DNA of 64,000 nt, taken from contig JBGAHO010000014.1 in NCBI GenBank assembly GCA_044226195.1, positions 18,606-82,605 of the forward strand. The letters run 5' to 3'. Every line of letters begins with the position of its first letter. The first letter of the stretch is position 1. Below, piece by piece: positions 8,570-17,608 of the stretch. The position numbers and the translations under genes were made by a program. The notes beneath the pieces are model-generated. The model was not told where the DNA came from. It was given only the letters and a program-made list of their open reading frames with translations, and did no database searches. Origin of the DNA: RPQJ01 sp044226195 (lineage in GTDB: Bacteria > Pseudomonadota > Gammaproteobacteria > Steroidobacterales > Steroidobacteraceae).

Positions 8570-9328
8570 ATGTCCGCCCACGCCCTTCCCGAAATCATCG
8601 CGCACCGCGGCAACGCGGGTGACTACCCCGAGAACACCCTCCAGGCCCTGGCGTCCGCCGTCGAACTCGGCCTGCGCCACGTCGAGTTCGACGTGCAGCT
8701 CACCTCCGACCACGTGCCCGTCGTGTTCCACGACTCGACGCTCGAACGGGTCGCCGACCGTCCGGACAGCGTGCACGACCTGACGTGGGGACAGCTTTCG
8801 GAGATCCCGGTCGGCGAGGTCGGCCGCTTCGGCCGGCGCTTCGCGTTCACCTATCCGCCCTCGCTGGCGCAGACGGTGGACGCGCTGGCCGGCTGGAGCG
8901 ACGTCACCGCCTTCGTCGAGATCAAGCGCGCCAGCATGCGCCGCGTGGGTCGCGAGCTCGTCCTGCGCCGGGTCGCGGACATCGTGCGGCCGATCCTCGA
9001 TCGCTGCGTGTTCATCTCCTTCGACCTGCCGACGGTGAAGATCCTGCGCATGATGACCGGCGCGCGCATCGGCTGGGTGCTGCAGGAGTACAGCGAGGCG
9101 ACGCTGCAGGAAGCGCGGGCCCTCGCCCCGGAATACCTCTTCTGCAACCTCGAACGAGTGCCCGCCGACGCGACGCAGCTCTGGCGAGGCGACTGGCGCT
9201 GGGCGATCTACGAGGTGCGCGACCTGGCGACGGCGCAGCGCTGCCAGGCGCTCGGCGCCGCGTTCGTCGAGACGATGGACGTCAAGGGCCTGCTGGCCGC
9301 CTACGAGGAAAGCCGTCGCAAGTGGTGA
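8570..9328 (+). CDS. Glycerophosphodiester phosphodiesterase family protein
   Basis: Hydrolyses glycerophosphodiesters to glycerol-3-phosphate and an alcohol. The 252-residue TIM-barrel protein shows the GDPD signatures IAHRGNAGDYPENTLQAL (catalytic histidine and metal-binding glutamate), VEFDVQLTSDHVPVVFHD, and the second catalytic histidine in HDSTLERV. No signal peptide is seen, so it is probably cytoplasmic (UgpQ-like). I chose the ATG at 8570 because it gives the family length. An in-frame ATG at 8522 would add 16 residues that look like leader sequence. It is followed after 42 bases by a sugar or glycerol kinase gene, so the pair may handle glycerol released from phospholipid. Confidence 0.88.
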   Translation: MSAHALPEIIAHRGNAGDYPENTLQALASAVELGLRHVEFDVQLTSDHVPVVFHDSTLERVADRPDSVHDLTWGQLSEIPVGEVGRFGRRFAFTYPPSLAQTVDALAGWSDVTAFVEIKRASMRRVGRELVLRRVADIVRPILDRCVFISFDLPTVKILRMMTGARIGWVLQEYSEATLQEARALAPEYLFCNLERVPADATQLWRGDWRWAIYEVRDLATAQRCQALGAAFVETMDVKGLLAAYEESRRKW

Positions 9329-9370
9329 GCGTGCGACCGATATCGACGTGGCCCGCGGTGTTTCCCGACG

Positions 9371-10882
9371 ATGAATGAGCGCTCCGACGACCTCGCCTGG
9401 CTGGCCGGCGAACTGAGTTCCATCCGCCGCGAACTGCTGCCGCCGGGCGAATCCTCCGGCCTGTTCCTCGCCCTCGACCTCGGCGGGAGCTCGGGACGCG
9501 CCGCGCTGATCGACGGCGTGGGCCGCGAAGTGGCCGTCGCGCACTGCCCGATCGCCACGCGCCGCACGGCGCCCGACCGCGTGGAGCACGATCCGCTCGA
9601 ACTGGTGCAGGCACTCAACACGGCGGCCCAGGACGTGTGCGACGCCGAACTCGCGCGCGACCGTCCGATCGTCGCGGCGGCCCTCGCGACCCAGCGCTCG
9701 ACCATCGTGTGCTTCGACCGCCAGAGCGGGCGTCCGCTGAGCCCCGCGATCTCGTGGCAGGACCGGCGCGCGGCCACCTGGCTGGAGCAGACGCTCGGCC
9801 CGCGGGCCGGCTGGGTCCGTCGCTCGACCGGCCTGGTGCTGTCACCGCATTACGGGGCGAGCAAGCTGCACTGGTGCCTCGAGAACCTGCCGGAGGTCGC
9901 GGCCGCCGCAAGCCGCGGCACGCTCGCCGCGGGCCCGCTCTCGAGTTTCCTGCTGTATGCGCTGCTCGAAGAGCGTCCGGTGTGCTGCGACCCCGCGAAT
10001 GCCTCGCGCACGCTGCTGTACGACGCGGACCGGCTGGACTGGTCCGACGAGTTGCTGACCGTGTTCGGGGTGCCGCGGTCGGTGCTGCCGGCGTGCACCG
10101 GCACCGCCGGGGATTTCGGCACGCTCAACGTGCGCGGCCGCGCGATCCCGCTGCGCGCCTGCACCGGCGACCAGTCCGCGGCAGCCTTCGCCCTCGGGCG
10201 TCCGGTCGAGACCGCGGCGCTCGCCAACGTCGGCACCGGCGCATTCGTGCAACGCGTCGCAGCGGTCGACGCACCGCTGCCGGATGGCCTGTTGCGCAGC
10301 GTCCTGCGCTCGGCCGGCCCCGATGCCACCTACAGCCACGAGGGCACGGTGAACGGCGCAGGCGCCGCAATCGACTGGCTGCGCGGGCGCAGCGCGCTCG
10401 ACGTCGATCGCGCGCTGGTCAGCCTGCCGGCGGGCGAACCCTCCTCGCCGCCCCCGCTGTTCATGAACGGTGTCGGCGGGCTCGGCGCGCCGTTCTGGCG
10501 TGCCGACTTCCCCGTGGAGTTCGTCGGCCGGGGCGACGAGATGGCCCAGCTCGTCGCCGTGCTCGAGAGCATCGCCTTCCTGCTGACGGTGAACCTGGAG
10601 ACCATGCAGCGGGCCGCGCCACTGCTGCGCGTGTCGATCACCGGCGGCCTGTCGGCCTGCGATTACCTGTGCCGCGTGCTGGCGGACACGAGCGGCCTCG
10701 TCGTCGAGCGCTACGCGCTGCGCGAAGCGACCGCGCGGGGTTCGGCGTTCCTCGCGGCCGGCGAACCGGACGACTGGCAGCTCGCCCCCGTCGAGCACGT
10801 CTTCGAGCCTGCCCCGGAATCCGCGGTGCGCGGACGCTACGCCCGCTGGCGCGAGGAAATGCGCCTGCGCGGCGCCGGCTAG
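9371..10882 (+). CDS. FGGY-family carbohydrate kinase (glycerol-kinase-like)
   Basis: A 503-residue two-domain kinase of the actin-like ATPase fold. Visible are the first phosphate motif LALDLGGSSGRAALIDG (about residues 32-48), AISWQDRRAATWLE, the adenosine-region motif ANVGTGAFVQRV, and the C-terminal ITGGLSACDYLCRVLAD. The first 30 residues are an extra helical extension not usual for GlpK. The aromatic glycerol-binding residues cannot be verified by eye, so substrate could be glycerol, xylulose or another polyol. Proximity to the GDPD gene favours glycerol. The stop shares the bases CTAG with the convergent hydrolase stop. Confidence 0.82.
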   Translation: MNERSDDLAWLAGELSSIRRELLPPGESSGLFLALDLGGSSGRAALIDGVGREVAVAHCPIATRRTAPDRVEHDPLELVQALNTAAQDVCDAELARDRPIVAAALATQRSTIVCFDRQSGRPLSPAISWQDRRAATWLEQTLGPRAGWVRRSTGLVLSPHYGASKLHWCLENLPEVAAAASRGTLAAGPLSSFLLYALLEERPVCCDPANASRTLLYDADRLDWSDELLTVFGVPRSVLPACTGTAGDFGTLNVRGRAIPLRACTGDQSAAAFALGRPVETAALANVGTGAFVQRVAAVDAPLPDGLLRSVLRSAGPDATYSHEGTVNGAGAAIDWLRGRSALDVDRALVSLPAGEPSSPPPLFMNGVGGLGAPFWRADFPVEFVGRGDEMAQLVAVLESIAFLLTVNLETMQRAAPLLRVSITGGLSACDYLCRVLADTSGLVVERYALREATARGSAFLAAGEPDDWQLAPVEHVFEPAPESAVRGRYARWREEMRLRGAG

Positions 10883-11868
10883 GCCAGGCTCGCGAGGATC
10901 TGCCGCTCGATCCAGGTGGGGCCCGACCCGCCGGCGTAGTAGCCGCAGTGGCCCCCGAAGCGCGTGAGCGTGACGGACAGCGTGGACGGACGCGCGATGC
11001 GGTCGAGATCGGCCGCCGGGATGATGGGGTCGTCGGACGCCGAGATGATGCGCGTGCGCGGCGTGAGCGTCGCGAGCGCATCCCCGTACACCGCGTAGCC
11101 GCGCAGGTAGACCTCCAGCGACGGAAAGCCGCCGTAGTGCCTCGCCAGCACGTCGGTCATGGCGGTCAGCGTGCCGAGCTTCGACACGTCGCTGAGGTCG
11201 TACGCGTCCGGCCACGCCGCCTGCTTCTTCGCGAGCGAGCGGTGCCACTTCCAGACGAAATAGCGACGGTAGAGCGCCCAGCCGGTCTCGAGCGCGTGCA
11301 GCGTGTGCTCGGGATCGATCACCGGACAGACCGCGACGACCCGCGCGAGGTCGATGCCGGCGTCCTTCGCGCGCGCGCCGACCCGCAACGAGAAATTGCC
11401 GCCGAGCGAGAATCCCGCCATCGACAGTTCCCGGTCGGGGTGCAGCGCCTGCACGCACCCCACGGCGCCGACGACCTCGGCGATGCGGCACGAGTGGAAC
11501 AGGTCGCGATTCAGGTGGTGACTCTCGCCGTGATCGCGCAGGTTGAGCCGCACGACGTCGAACCCGGCATCGAGCAGGAACTGGCCGAGCGACAGGATGT
11601 AGAGCGACTGCGCGCTGCCTTCCCAGCCGTGCAGGAGCACCGCCAGCCGCTGCGCCGGCGGGCGGCCGATCCGCTCCTGGGTCGCGCGATGCCCGAGCAG
11701 GCGCACGCCCTCGCCGCAGTCGAGCAGCAGGTCCTCCGAAGCCTCGATCAGCCCGCGGCAGCGCCACTCGACCGCCGCGCGGCGGAACGGCAGGCTCGGG
11801 TAGATCGACTGCACGTGCGGATTGCGCAGCCGCGCGGGCGGCATGAAGTCGTCGGACGGTCCGGTCAC
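10879..11868 (-). CDS. Alpha/beta hydrolase, YheT family
   Basis: A 329-residue hydrolase of the YheT/ABHD family with likely esterase activity on lipid-like substrates. Motifs are the family opening PARLRNPHVQSIYPSL, the oxyanion region LLHGWEGSAQSLY, the nucleophile elbow MAGFSLGGNFSLR (serine), an acid in ASDDPIIPAAD, and the catalytic histidine in RFGGHCGYY. I chose the GTG at 11868, which overlaps the upstream stop as GTGA. A longer start at 11889 or a shorter ATG at 11844 is possible. It is the third gene of a three-gene operon after the receiver-fusion and saccharopine-dehydrogenase-like genes. Confidence 0.87.
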   Translation of the reverse strand: MTGPSDDFMPPARLRNPHVQSIYPSLPFRRAAVEWRCRGLIEASEDLLLDCGEGVRLLGHRATQERIGRPPAQRLAVLLHGWEGSAQSLYILSLGQFLLDAGFDVVRLNLRDHGESHHLNRDLFHSCRIAEVVGAVGCVQALHPDRELSMAGFSLGGNFSLRVGARAKDAGIDLARVVAVCPVIDPEHTLHALETGWALYRRYFVWKWHRSLAKKQAAWPDAYDLSDVSKLGTLTAMTDVLARHYGGFPSLEVYLRGYAVYGDALATLTPRTRIISASDDPIIPAADLDRIARPSTLSVTLTRFGGHCGYYAGGSGPTWIERQILASLA

Positions 11869-12956
11869 GCCGCCGGCCTCGCTTCCCACGCCCGGCCGCG
11901 CGTGAGCACCAGGGGCGTCGAGCCCGGCAGCGTCTCGACGAACTCACTGCCCATCAGCTGGGACGGTGTGCGATAGCCACCCGCCCCTTCGTATTGCAGC
12001 AGGCGCTCGACCACGGCCAGCGACGCCGACACGGTGACGTCGTAGGGATTGGCGACGTGGATGCGCGCCGTCACGGCCTCGCCGCTCGGGGCCTGCGCCT
12101 CGCCCCAGACCTCGGCCGGCGCGCGTTCGCGGCCCGCGGCATCGTCGGGTCGCACACGATTGCGCACCGCGCGCTTGAGCAGCGCCTGCACGACGCCGAG
12201 GCCGAGCACGCCGCGGACCCAGTTCAGCCGGCGCAAGGCGCGCACCTGCTGCGCCGGCATGGCGATGTAGGTCTCGATGTTCGGGATGCCGGTCGTCACC
12301 CAGGCCGTGCTCAGGTCGCCCCAGGGAATCGTCACGGCATGGCGCGGTCCGCGGCCGAAGTCGATCTCGCGCTCGCGATAGCCGTGCACGACCTTCATCA
12401 ACTGGCCGTGGCCGCGGATGCAGCCGCCGACGCCGAGCCCCTCGATCGTCGTGAGCGCGGTGCCGCGGCTCGCGCGCATGTCCGAATCGAAGCCGAGCGC
12501 GAGATAGGTGGCGTCGGGCAGCGCCGCCTTGAGCGACGCGGCGACGCAATCGGTGGGCACGACGTCGAAGCCGACGCCGGGGCACAGGACCACGCCCGCC
12601 TCGGCGGCGCGCGGTCCCAGCGTCTGCGCGTACTCGAACACGGCGATCTCGCCCGTGATGTCGAGGTAGTGGACGCCGGCCGCGAGACAGGCCTCGAGCA
12701 TCGGCGCCGCGGTCGCTGAGAACGGGCCGGCGCAATGCAGCACGACCCTCGCGCCGCGCAGCACCTGCGTGAGCGCGGTCCGGTCGTCGAGCCCGATGAC
12801 CAGCGAGCCGCAACCCAGCTCGGCCGCGAGTTGCGTGACGGCCGCGCGATTGCGGCCGGCGAGCACGGGCCGCAGTCCACGCTGCACGGCCGCGCGGGCG
12901 ATCAGTTCGCCCGTGTAGCCGTTCGCGCCGTAGAGGACGACCGTGGCGCCGCTCAT
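11865..12956 (-). CDS. Saccharopine dehydrogenase-like NAD(P)-binding oxidoreductase
   Basis: A 363-residue protein of the saccharopine dehydrogenase / trans-acting enoyl reductase family. The N-terminal Rossmann motif is VVLYGANGYTGELIARAAV. The region VLHCAGPFSATAAPMLEACL and HYLDITGEIAVFE is typical of these proteins, which elsewhere act on lipid intermediates. No membrane segment is evident. I chose ATG at 12956 because it overlaps the preceding stop as ATGA and begins right at the Rossmann fold (MSGATVVLYG). Coexpression with an alpha/beta hydrolase suggests a shared lipid-related job, but the substrate is unknown. Confidence 0.84.
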   Translation of the reverse strand: MSGATVVLYGANGYTGELIARAAVQRGLRPVLAGRNRAAVTQLAAELGCGSLVIGLDDRTALTQVLRGARVVLHCAGPFSATAAPMLEACLAAGVHYLDITGEIAVFEYAQTLGPRAAEAGVVLCPGVGFDVVPTDCVAASLKAALPDATYLALGFDSDMRASRGTALTTIEGLGVGGCIRGHGQLMKVVHGYREREIDFGRGPRHAVTIPWGDLSTAWVTTGIPNIETYIAMPAQQVRALRRLNWVRGVLGLGVVQALLKRAVRNRVRPDDAAGRERAPAEVWGEAQAPSGEAVTARIHVANPYDVTVSASLAVVERLLQYEGAGGYRTPSQLMGSEFVETLPGSTPLVLTRGRAWEARPAA

Positions 12957-14392
12957 GCGGCCGGCAGGATGCGGAACTCGACGCGGTTGTTCTGGGCCGC
13001 GATGGCGTTCCATTCGCCGGCGGTCGCTTTCTCACCCTGCTCGGGGTACGCGATCTGGCTGCGGCGCCCGGCGTTGACCACGTCGACGACGATCGCGCCC
13101 GCCGTGCGCTGCTTCAGCGTCGCGGCGAAGTTCGCGAAGTCGACCGACTGGTGCTGCGCGGCCGACAGGCTGTCCTCGAACGGGTTGCCGACGAGATCGC
13201 ATTTCTGCGCGGTGAGGTCGGCATCGGCGACGGAGTAGCCCTCGCCGGTGTTGCCGGTGAGGCAGAAGTCGCCGACGAACGCCTCGATGCGGATGCGGCC
13301 CTTGAAGTGCTGCGCCTCGAGCGTGGCCGCGAGGCCGCGCAGCCGGTCGAGTCGCGCATTCGCGAGCGGCGTCTCTCCGTACGGCACGTATTCGGTGGCC
13401 ATCGGGCCGGACGGCGGCCCGCCGCGCTCGGCCAGCGCCGTGAGGGGCGGCAGGTCCGGGGCAGGCAGCGCCGCCATCTTGGCCGCCGCCGTCTCGGCTT
13501 CGGCCTTGGTCACGGCCACCTGGGCCCGCGCGAGTTCGGCGGTCAGCGCCTGGTTGCGCTCGAAGGCCTGTGCATACAGCCAGCCGAGCACCAGGGCCGG
13601 AATGACCGCCAGCAGCCCGGTGAGCACGGCCGGCCACCAGACGCGCGGAGCCGGCGGCGGCACCAGCGGCTCGACCTCGGTGGTCACCGGTGTCCGCGCC
13701 AGCTCTTCCTTCAGTTCGGTCGACAGGCGGCGGGCGAACGACTCGAACGTGGCCAGCACGAACCGGCGTTGCTCGGCGAGCTGGTCCTTCACCAGCTGCT
13801 GCGTCGATTGCCTGAGTCCGGCCTGCAATTCCGCCAGGGCGACGGCCGGCAGGGCCACGCCTCCGCTGACGGACATCGCGGACGCCGCCGGAGCGGCTGC
13901 CGCGGTTGCCGGGGACGCGCCGGGACCGACGGGCGGGATCTCGATGATGTCGGCCGCGGAAAGGTGCGGAATGGTCGCCGTCGGATCGAACAGGGCCGAG
14001 CGCTGCGTGCGCCGATCCGGCAGCAGGCGCAACTGGTAGAGCACGCGCGACACGTCGACCGGCCGGACCGTTTTCGGCAGCACGCCGATCGCGCCGAGGG
14101 CGCGGGCCTGGCTGACGTACAGCTCGCCTTCCTGCGAGGTGTACATCATGAGCGGAATCAACGCGGTATCGGGGTTGCTCTTGATCGCCTGCACCGCCTC
14201 GAAGCCGTCCATGCCCGGCATCAGGTGATCCATGAAGATGACGTCGGGGCGGTTCTGCTGCAGGTATTCCAGCGCCTGCTCGGCCGATTCGGCCGTATCG
14301 ACCGCCAGGCCGTGCTGTTCGAGCATGCGGCTCAGAATCACCCGGGCCGATCGTGAATCGTCCACGATCAGGGCTCGCTTGCCCGTCGCCAT
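12953..14392 (-). CDS. Receiver domain fused through a membrane segment to an OmpA-like domain
   Basis: A 479-residue protein of unusual build. Residues 5-120 are a two-component receiver with the acidic pair D11-D12, phospho-acceptor D55 (VIFMDHLMPGMDG) and conserved K107. A linker of about 125 residues with a helical part (residues 185-235) follows. One transmembrane helix lies at about 252-274. A coiled segment comes next (276-307), then a C-terminal domain (about 333-475) that ends NNRVEFRIL, much like OmpA-family peptidoglycan-binding domains though divergent. It should face the periplasm while the receiver is cytoplasmic. I chose the ATG at 14392 because AAAGGA lies 8 bases upstream. 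First gene of the operon with the two downstream enzymes. Confidence 0.82.
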   Translation of the reverse strand: MATGKRALIVDDSRSARVILSRMLEQHGLAVDTAESAEQALEYLQQNRPDVIFMDHLMPGMDGFEAVQAIKSNPDTALIPLMMYTSQEGELYVSQARALGAIGVLPKTVRPVDVSRVLYQLRLLPDRRTQRSALFDPTATIPHLSAADIIEIPPVGPGASPATAAAAPAASAMSVSGGVALPAVALAELQAGLRQSTQQLVKDQLAEQRRFVLATFESFARRLSTELKEELARTPVTTEVEPLVPPPAPRVWWPAVLTGLLAVIPALVLGWLYAQAFERNQALTAELARAQVAVTKAEAETAAAKMAALPAPDLPPLTALAERGGPPSGPMATEYVPYGETPLANARLDRLRGLAATLEAQHFKGRIRIEAFVGDFCLTGNTGEGYSVADADLTAQKCDLVGNPFEDSLSAAQHQSVDFANFAATLKQRTAGAIVVDVVNAGRRSQIAYPEQGEKATAGEWNAIAAQNNRVEFRILPAA

Positions 14393-14551
14393 TCCCTGCA
14401 TCCTTTGGCGGTCACCCCGAAATGGCGCCGCGAGTACCCGCTTTCTACCTTGAACGGCGCTGCAAGCCAATCCCGGCAACCCCTCTGGCCCCCCGGGGGG
14501 TCGGGCGTATGCTCGGCTTTGAGGAATCCATAGCGAAAAAGGAGGCAGAAA

Positions 14552-16600
14552 ATGCCCTACACAACCGCGGACATCCGCAACATCGCATTGGTGGGCCAAG
14601 CAGGCGCGGGCAAGACGCTGCTGGCCGAAGCCTTGCTCGCGCAGACGGGAGCCATCAAGACCAAGGGATCGCTGGCCCGCGGGACGACGGTCTGTGATTT
14701 CGACCCGCAGGAAAAGGCGCTGCAGCACTCGCTCGACGCGGCGATCTGCGGTTTCGAGACCCAGGGCAAGCGCGTCAACGTCATCGACACGCCGGGATAC
14801 CCCGACTTCCTCGGCCGCACGCTGAGCGCCCTCGAGGCCGTCGAGACCGCCGTGATCGTCGTGAGCGCCGTGAACGGCGTCGACGCGATGACCCAGCGCA
14901 TGATGGACTTCGCGAAGAACCGCGGCCTGTGCCGCGTGATCGTGGTCAACAAGATCGACAGCCGCGAGGCACGCACCGAGGAAGTGCTCGAGGAGATCCG
15001 CGACGCGTTCGGCAAGGCCTGCCTGCCGCTCAACCTGCCTGCCGAGAACGGCGCGGCCGTCGTCGACTGCTTCTTCCAGCCGAGCGGCAAGCCGACGGAC
15101 TTCGCCTCCGTCGAGGCCGCGCACACGCAGATCATCGACCAGGTGGTCGAGGTCGACGAGGAACTGATGGCGCTCTACCTCGAGCAGGGCTCCGAGCTCT
15201 CGCCCGAGCAGCTGCACGACCCGTTCGAGAAGGCACTGCGCGAGGACCACCTCGTCCCGGTCCTGTTCTGCTCGGCCGAGACCGGCGCAGGCATTCCCGA
15301 ACTGGTCAACGTGCTGCTGCGCCTGATGCCGAACCCGACCGAAGGCAATCCGCCGCCGTTCCTCAAGGGCGAGGGCGACGCCGCCGAGCGCGTGACCGTG
15401 GTCGACGACCCCTCGAAGCACGTCATCGCGCACGTCTTCAAGGTCACCATCGATCCGTTCGTCGGCAAGCTCGGCATCTTCCGCGTGCACCAGGGCACGG
15501 TGAAACCCGGCGCCCAGCTGCTCGTGGGCGACGGCCGCAAGCCGATCAAGCTCGCGCACCTGTTCCAGCTGCAGGGCAAGGATCACGTGGAGATGCACCA
15601 GGCCGTGCCCGGCGACATCTGCGCGGTGCCGAAGATCGACGAGCTGCACTTCGACGCCGTGCTACACGACTCGCACGACGAGGACCACTACCACCTGAAG
15701 TCGGTGAACTTCCCGCCGCCGATGCTCGGCGTCGCCATCCGCGCGGAGAAGCGCGGCGACGAGCAGAAGCTGTCGGAGGCGCTGCACCGCATGATGGCCG
15801 AGGACCCGTGCGTGCGCGTCGAGCTGCACAACAGCCAGAACGAGACCGTGCTGTACGGGCTCGGCGACTTCCACGTGCGCGTGATGCTGCAGCGGATGAC
15901 CGAGCGCTACGGCGTGGCCGTGAAGACGAGCCCGCCGGCCGTGCCGTACCGCGAGACCATCACGCGGCCCGCCGAAGGCCACCACCGCCACAAGAAGCAG
16001 ACGGGCGGCGCCGGCCAGTTCGGCGAGGTGTACCTGCGCGTCGAACCGCTGCCGCGCGGCGCGGGCTTCGAGTTCTCCGACGACGTGGTGGGCGGCGCCA
16101 TTCCCGGCCAGTTCATCCCGGCCGTCGAGAAGGGCGTGCGCATGGTGCTCACCGAGGGCGCCATCGCGGGCTACGCGCTGCAGGACATCAAGGTCAGCGT
16201 GTACGACGGCAAGCACCACCCGGTCGACTCGAAGGAAGTCGCCTTCGTCGCGGCCGGCAAGAAGGCGTTCATCACCGCGATCAAGGAGGCGGCGCCGATC
16301 GTGCTCGAGCCGATCGTGCGCGTGACGATCAGCACGCCGGCCACCGCCATCGGCGACGTGACGAGCGATCTCGCGACGCGTCGCGCACGCATCAGCGGCC
16401 AGGACTCGCTGCCCGGCGGTCGCGCGGAAATCAGCGCGCTGGTCCCGCTCGCGGAGCTGCAGGACTACCTGTCGCGCCTGAAGGCGATCACCGGGGGCGA
16501 AGGCACGTACACGATGGACCTGAGCCACTACGACCCGGTGCCGCCGCGCAAGCAGCAGGAGCTGGCGGCGGCGTTCAAGCCGCAGGAGGACGCGGACTGA
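14552..16600 (+). CDS. Elongation factor G-like GTPase (FusA2 type)
   Basis: A 682-residue translational GTPase paralogue. G-domain motifs: G1 GQAGAGKT (residues 15-22; canonical EF-G has AHIDAGKT), G3 DTPGYPDF and G4 NKID. EF-G domains II to V follow, including YRETITRPAEGHHRHKKQTGG and GGRAEISALVPLAELQDY. It is about 20 residues shorter than true EF-G. The altered G1 and lack of a ribosomal-protein neighbourhood suggest the accessory EF-G-like group, whose role is not settled. A very strong ribosome site, AAGGAGG, lies at 14539-14545, suggesting high expression. Confidence 0.88.
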   Translation: MPYTTADIRNIALVGQAGAGKTLLAEALLAQTGAIKTKGSLARGTTVCDFDPQEKALQHSLDAAICGFETQGKRVNVIDTPGYPDFLGRTLSALEAVETAVIVVSAVNGVDAMTQRMMDFAKNRGLCRVIVVNKIDSREARTEEVLEEIRDAFGKACLPLNLPAENGAAVVDCFFQPSGKPTDFASVEAAHTQIIDQVVEVDEELMALYLEQGSELSPEQLHDPFEKALREDHLVPVLFCSAETGAGIPELVNVLLRLMPNPTEGNPPPFLKGEGDAAERVTVVDDPSKHVIAHVFKVTIDPFVGKLGIFRVHQGTVKPGAQLLVGDGRKPIKLAHLFQLQGKDHVEMHQAVPGDICAVPKIDELHFDAVLHDSHDEDHYHLKSVNFPPPMLGVAIRAEKRGDEQKLSEALHRMMAEDPCVRVELHNSQNETVLYGLGDFHVRVMLQRMTERYGVAVKTSPPAVPYRETITRPAEGHHRHKKQTGGAGQFGEVYLRVEPLPRGAGFEFSDDVVGGAIPGQFIPAVEKGVRMVLTEGAIAGYALQDIKVSVYDGKHHPVDSKEVAFVAAGKKAFITAIKEAAPIVLEPIVRVTISTPATAIGDVTSDLATRRARISGQDSLPGGRAEISALVPLAELQDYLSRLKAITGGEGTYTMDLSHYDPVPPRKQQELAAAFKPQEDAD

Positions 16601-16603
16601 CGC

Positions 16604-17488
16604 TCAGTCGCGCACGGGCCCCGGCAGCGGCGCCGAGCTGTATCCGTAGTACGGATCCAGCTCGGTGTCGATGCGCCGGTTGAGCCAGGCGACGTCCTGG
16701 GGCGAGAGATACTCGGCGTAGCCGCCGATCTTGCCCTTGCGCGTCTTGAACGACTCGGCGTCGCCCGCCTTGCCCGGCGCGAGCACGGAGGCGTCCGCCG
16801 CGCGCCCGGCCTCGCGCGATTTCATCGCGCCGAAACTCGCGTATTCGACGGCGCCGGCGATCGTCTCGTCACTCGCGTCCGTGAGGCCGAGGAAGGCCGC
16901 GATCCGGCGCAACTCGCGCGGCGTGTCGTCGTGCAGGTCCTCGTAGCGCACCAGCAGGAAGCCCCGCGGCACGCGCCGCTGGTTCGCCCAGACGTTGTAG
17001 TACTTGAGCATGCCGTCGACCGACCCGCGCGGCCAGCGCAGGTACGTGCCGATGTCACCCCGGTAGCGGATCTCGCGCCGCGTCACCTGGAAGTAATTCG
17101 ACACCGCGGTGTCGCGCAGGTCGCGCGCCAGGAGGATCACGCGGCAGCCCGCGTACTCGGTGCGTTCGTCGCTGATCTCGGCCGCCGTCTTCTTCTGCGG
17201 CGTGCCGTCGTGCTTGGCCGCGATGTGCGGGACCCCCGCGAAGCGCGGCATGCGCGCGCCCAGTTCGACCTGCGCCAGTTCCGGGTGGCCGAAGTGCCGG
17301 GCCAGCAGCTGACCCATCATGACGCGCACCCACGTGCGCCCCGTCTTCGGATAGGACAACAGGTAACAGTCTGCTTCACGCGGTCGCCGCCAGCGCCGCA
17401 CCGCCACGACCGGCGCGAGACGCTCGAGTCGGCTCTTGAGCCGGAAACCGGCCGTCGGCTCCTGCAGGAAATATCGGGGCTCATTCAT
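16604..17488 (-). CDS. Sulfotransferase domain protein
   Basis: A 294-residue PAPS-dependent sulfotransferase-like protein. The 5'-phosphosulfate loop is visible as LLSYPKTGRTWVRVMMG (about residues 43-59) and the 3'-phosphate site as LARDLRDTAVSNYFQVT. The C-terminal KTRKGKIGGYAEYLSPQD carries the G-x-x-G motif common in these enzymes. No signal peptide is seen. It transfers sulfate to a hydroxyl or amine of an acceptor, here probably a glycan, since a glycosyltransferase gene is divergent from it and a second sulfotransferase lies beyond. The acceptor is not known. Confidence 0.85.
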   Translation of the reverse strand: MNEPRYFLQEPTAGFRLKSRLERLAPVVAVRRWRRPREADCYLLSYPKTGRTWVRVMMGQLLARHFGHPELAQVELGARMPRFAGVPHIAAKHDGTPQKKTAAEISDERTEYAGCRVILLARDLRDTAVSNYFQVTRREIRYRGDIGTYLRWPRGSVDGMLKYYNVWANQRRVPRGFLLVRYEDLHDDTPRELRRIAAFLGLTDASDETIAGAVEYASFGAMKSREAGRAADASVLAPGKAGDAESFKTRKGKIGGYAEYLSPQDVAWLNRRIDTELDPYYGYSSAPLPGPVRD

Positions 17489-17502
17489 CGCGGGCGTGAT
17501 CG

Positions 17503-17517
17503 TAACACTGTGTTACA
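17503..17517. promoter_or_regulatory. 15-bp palindrome, candidate operator
   Basis: GTAACAC-T-GTGTTAC is a perfect palindrome in the 120-base gap between the divergent sulfotransferase (start 17488) and glycosyltransferase (start 17609). It is 15 bases from the sulfotransferase start, so a bound repressor would block that gene. The shape suits a TetR-type dimer. No regulator gene is adjacent. Confidence 0.5.
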
Positions 17518-17608
17518 CGGTTATCGCGCGACGCCGGAACTCGTCCTGGGCCCGTGAGTCAAGGAGGGTCATGGCCATCCCGGCCACTCAGGACGAGGCT
17601 CGACGCAA

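Noticed and set aside
17503..17517. GTAACAC palindrome as a CbrB-type activator site
   Set aside because: It resembles TGTTAC/GTAACA elements, but there is no -24/-12 promoter nearby. I keep it only as a general operator candidate.
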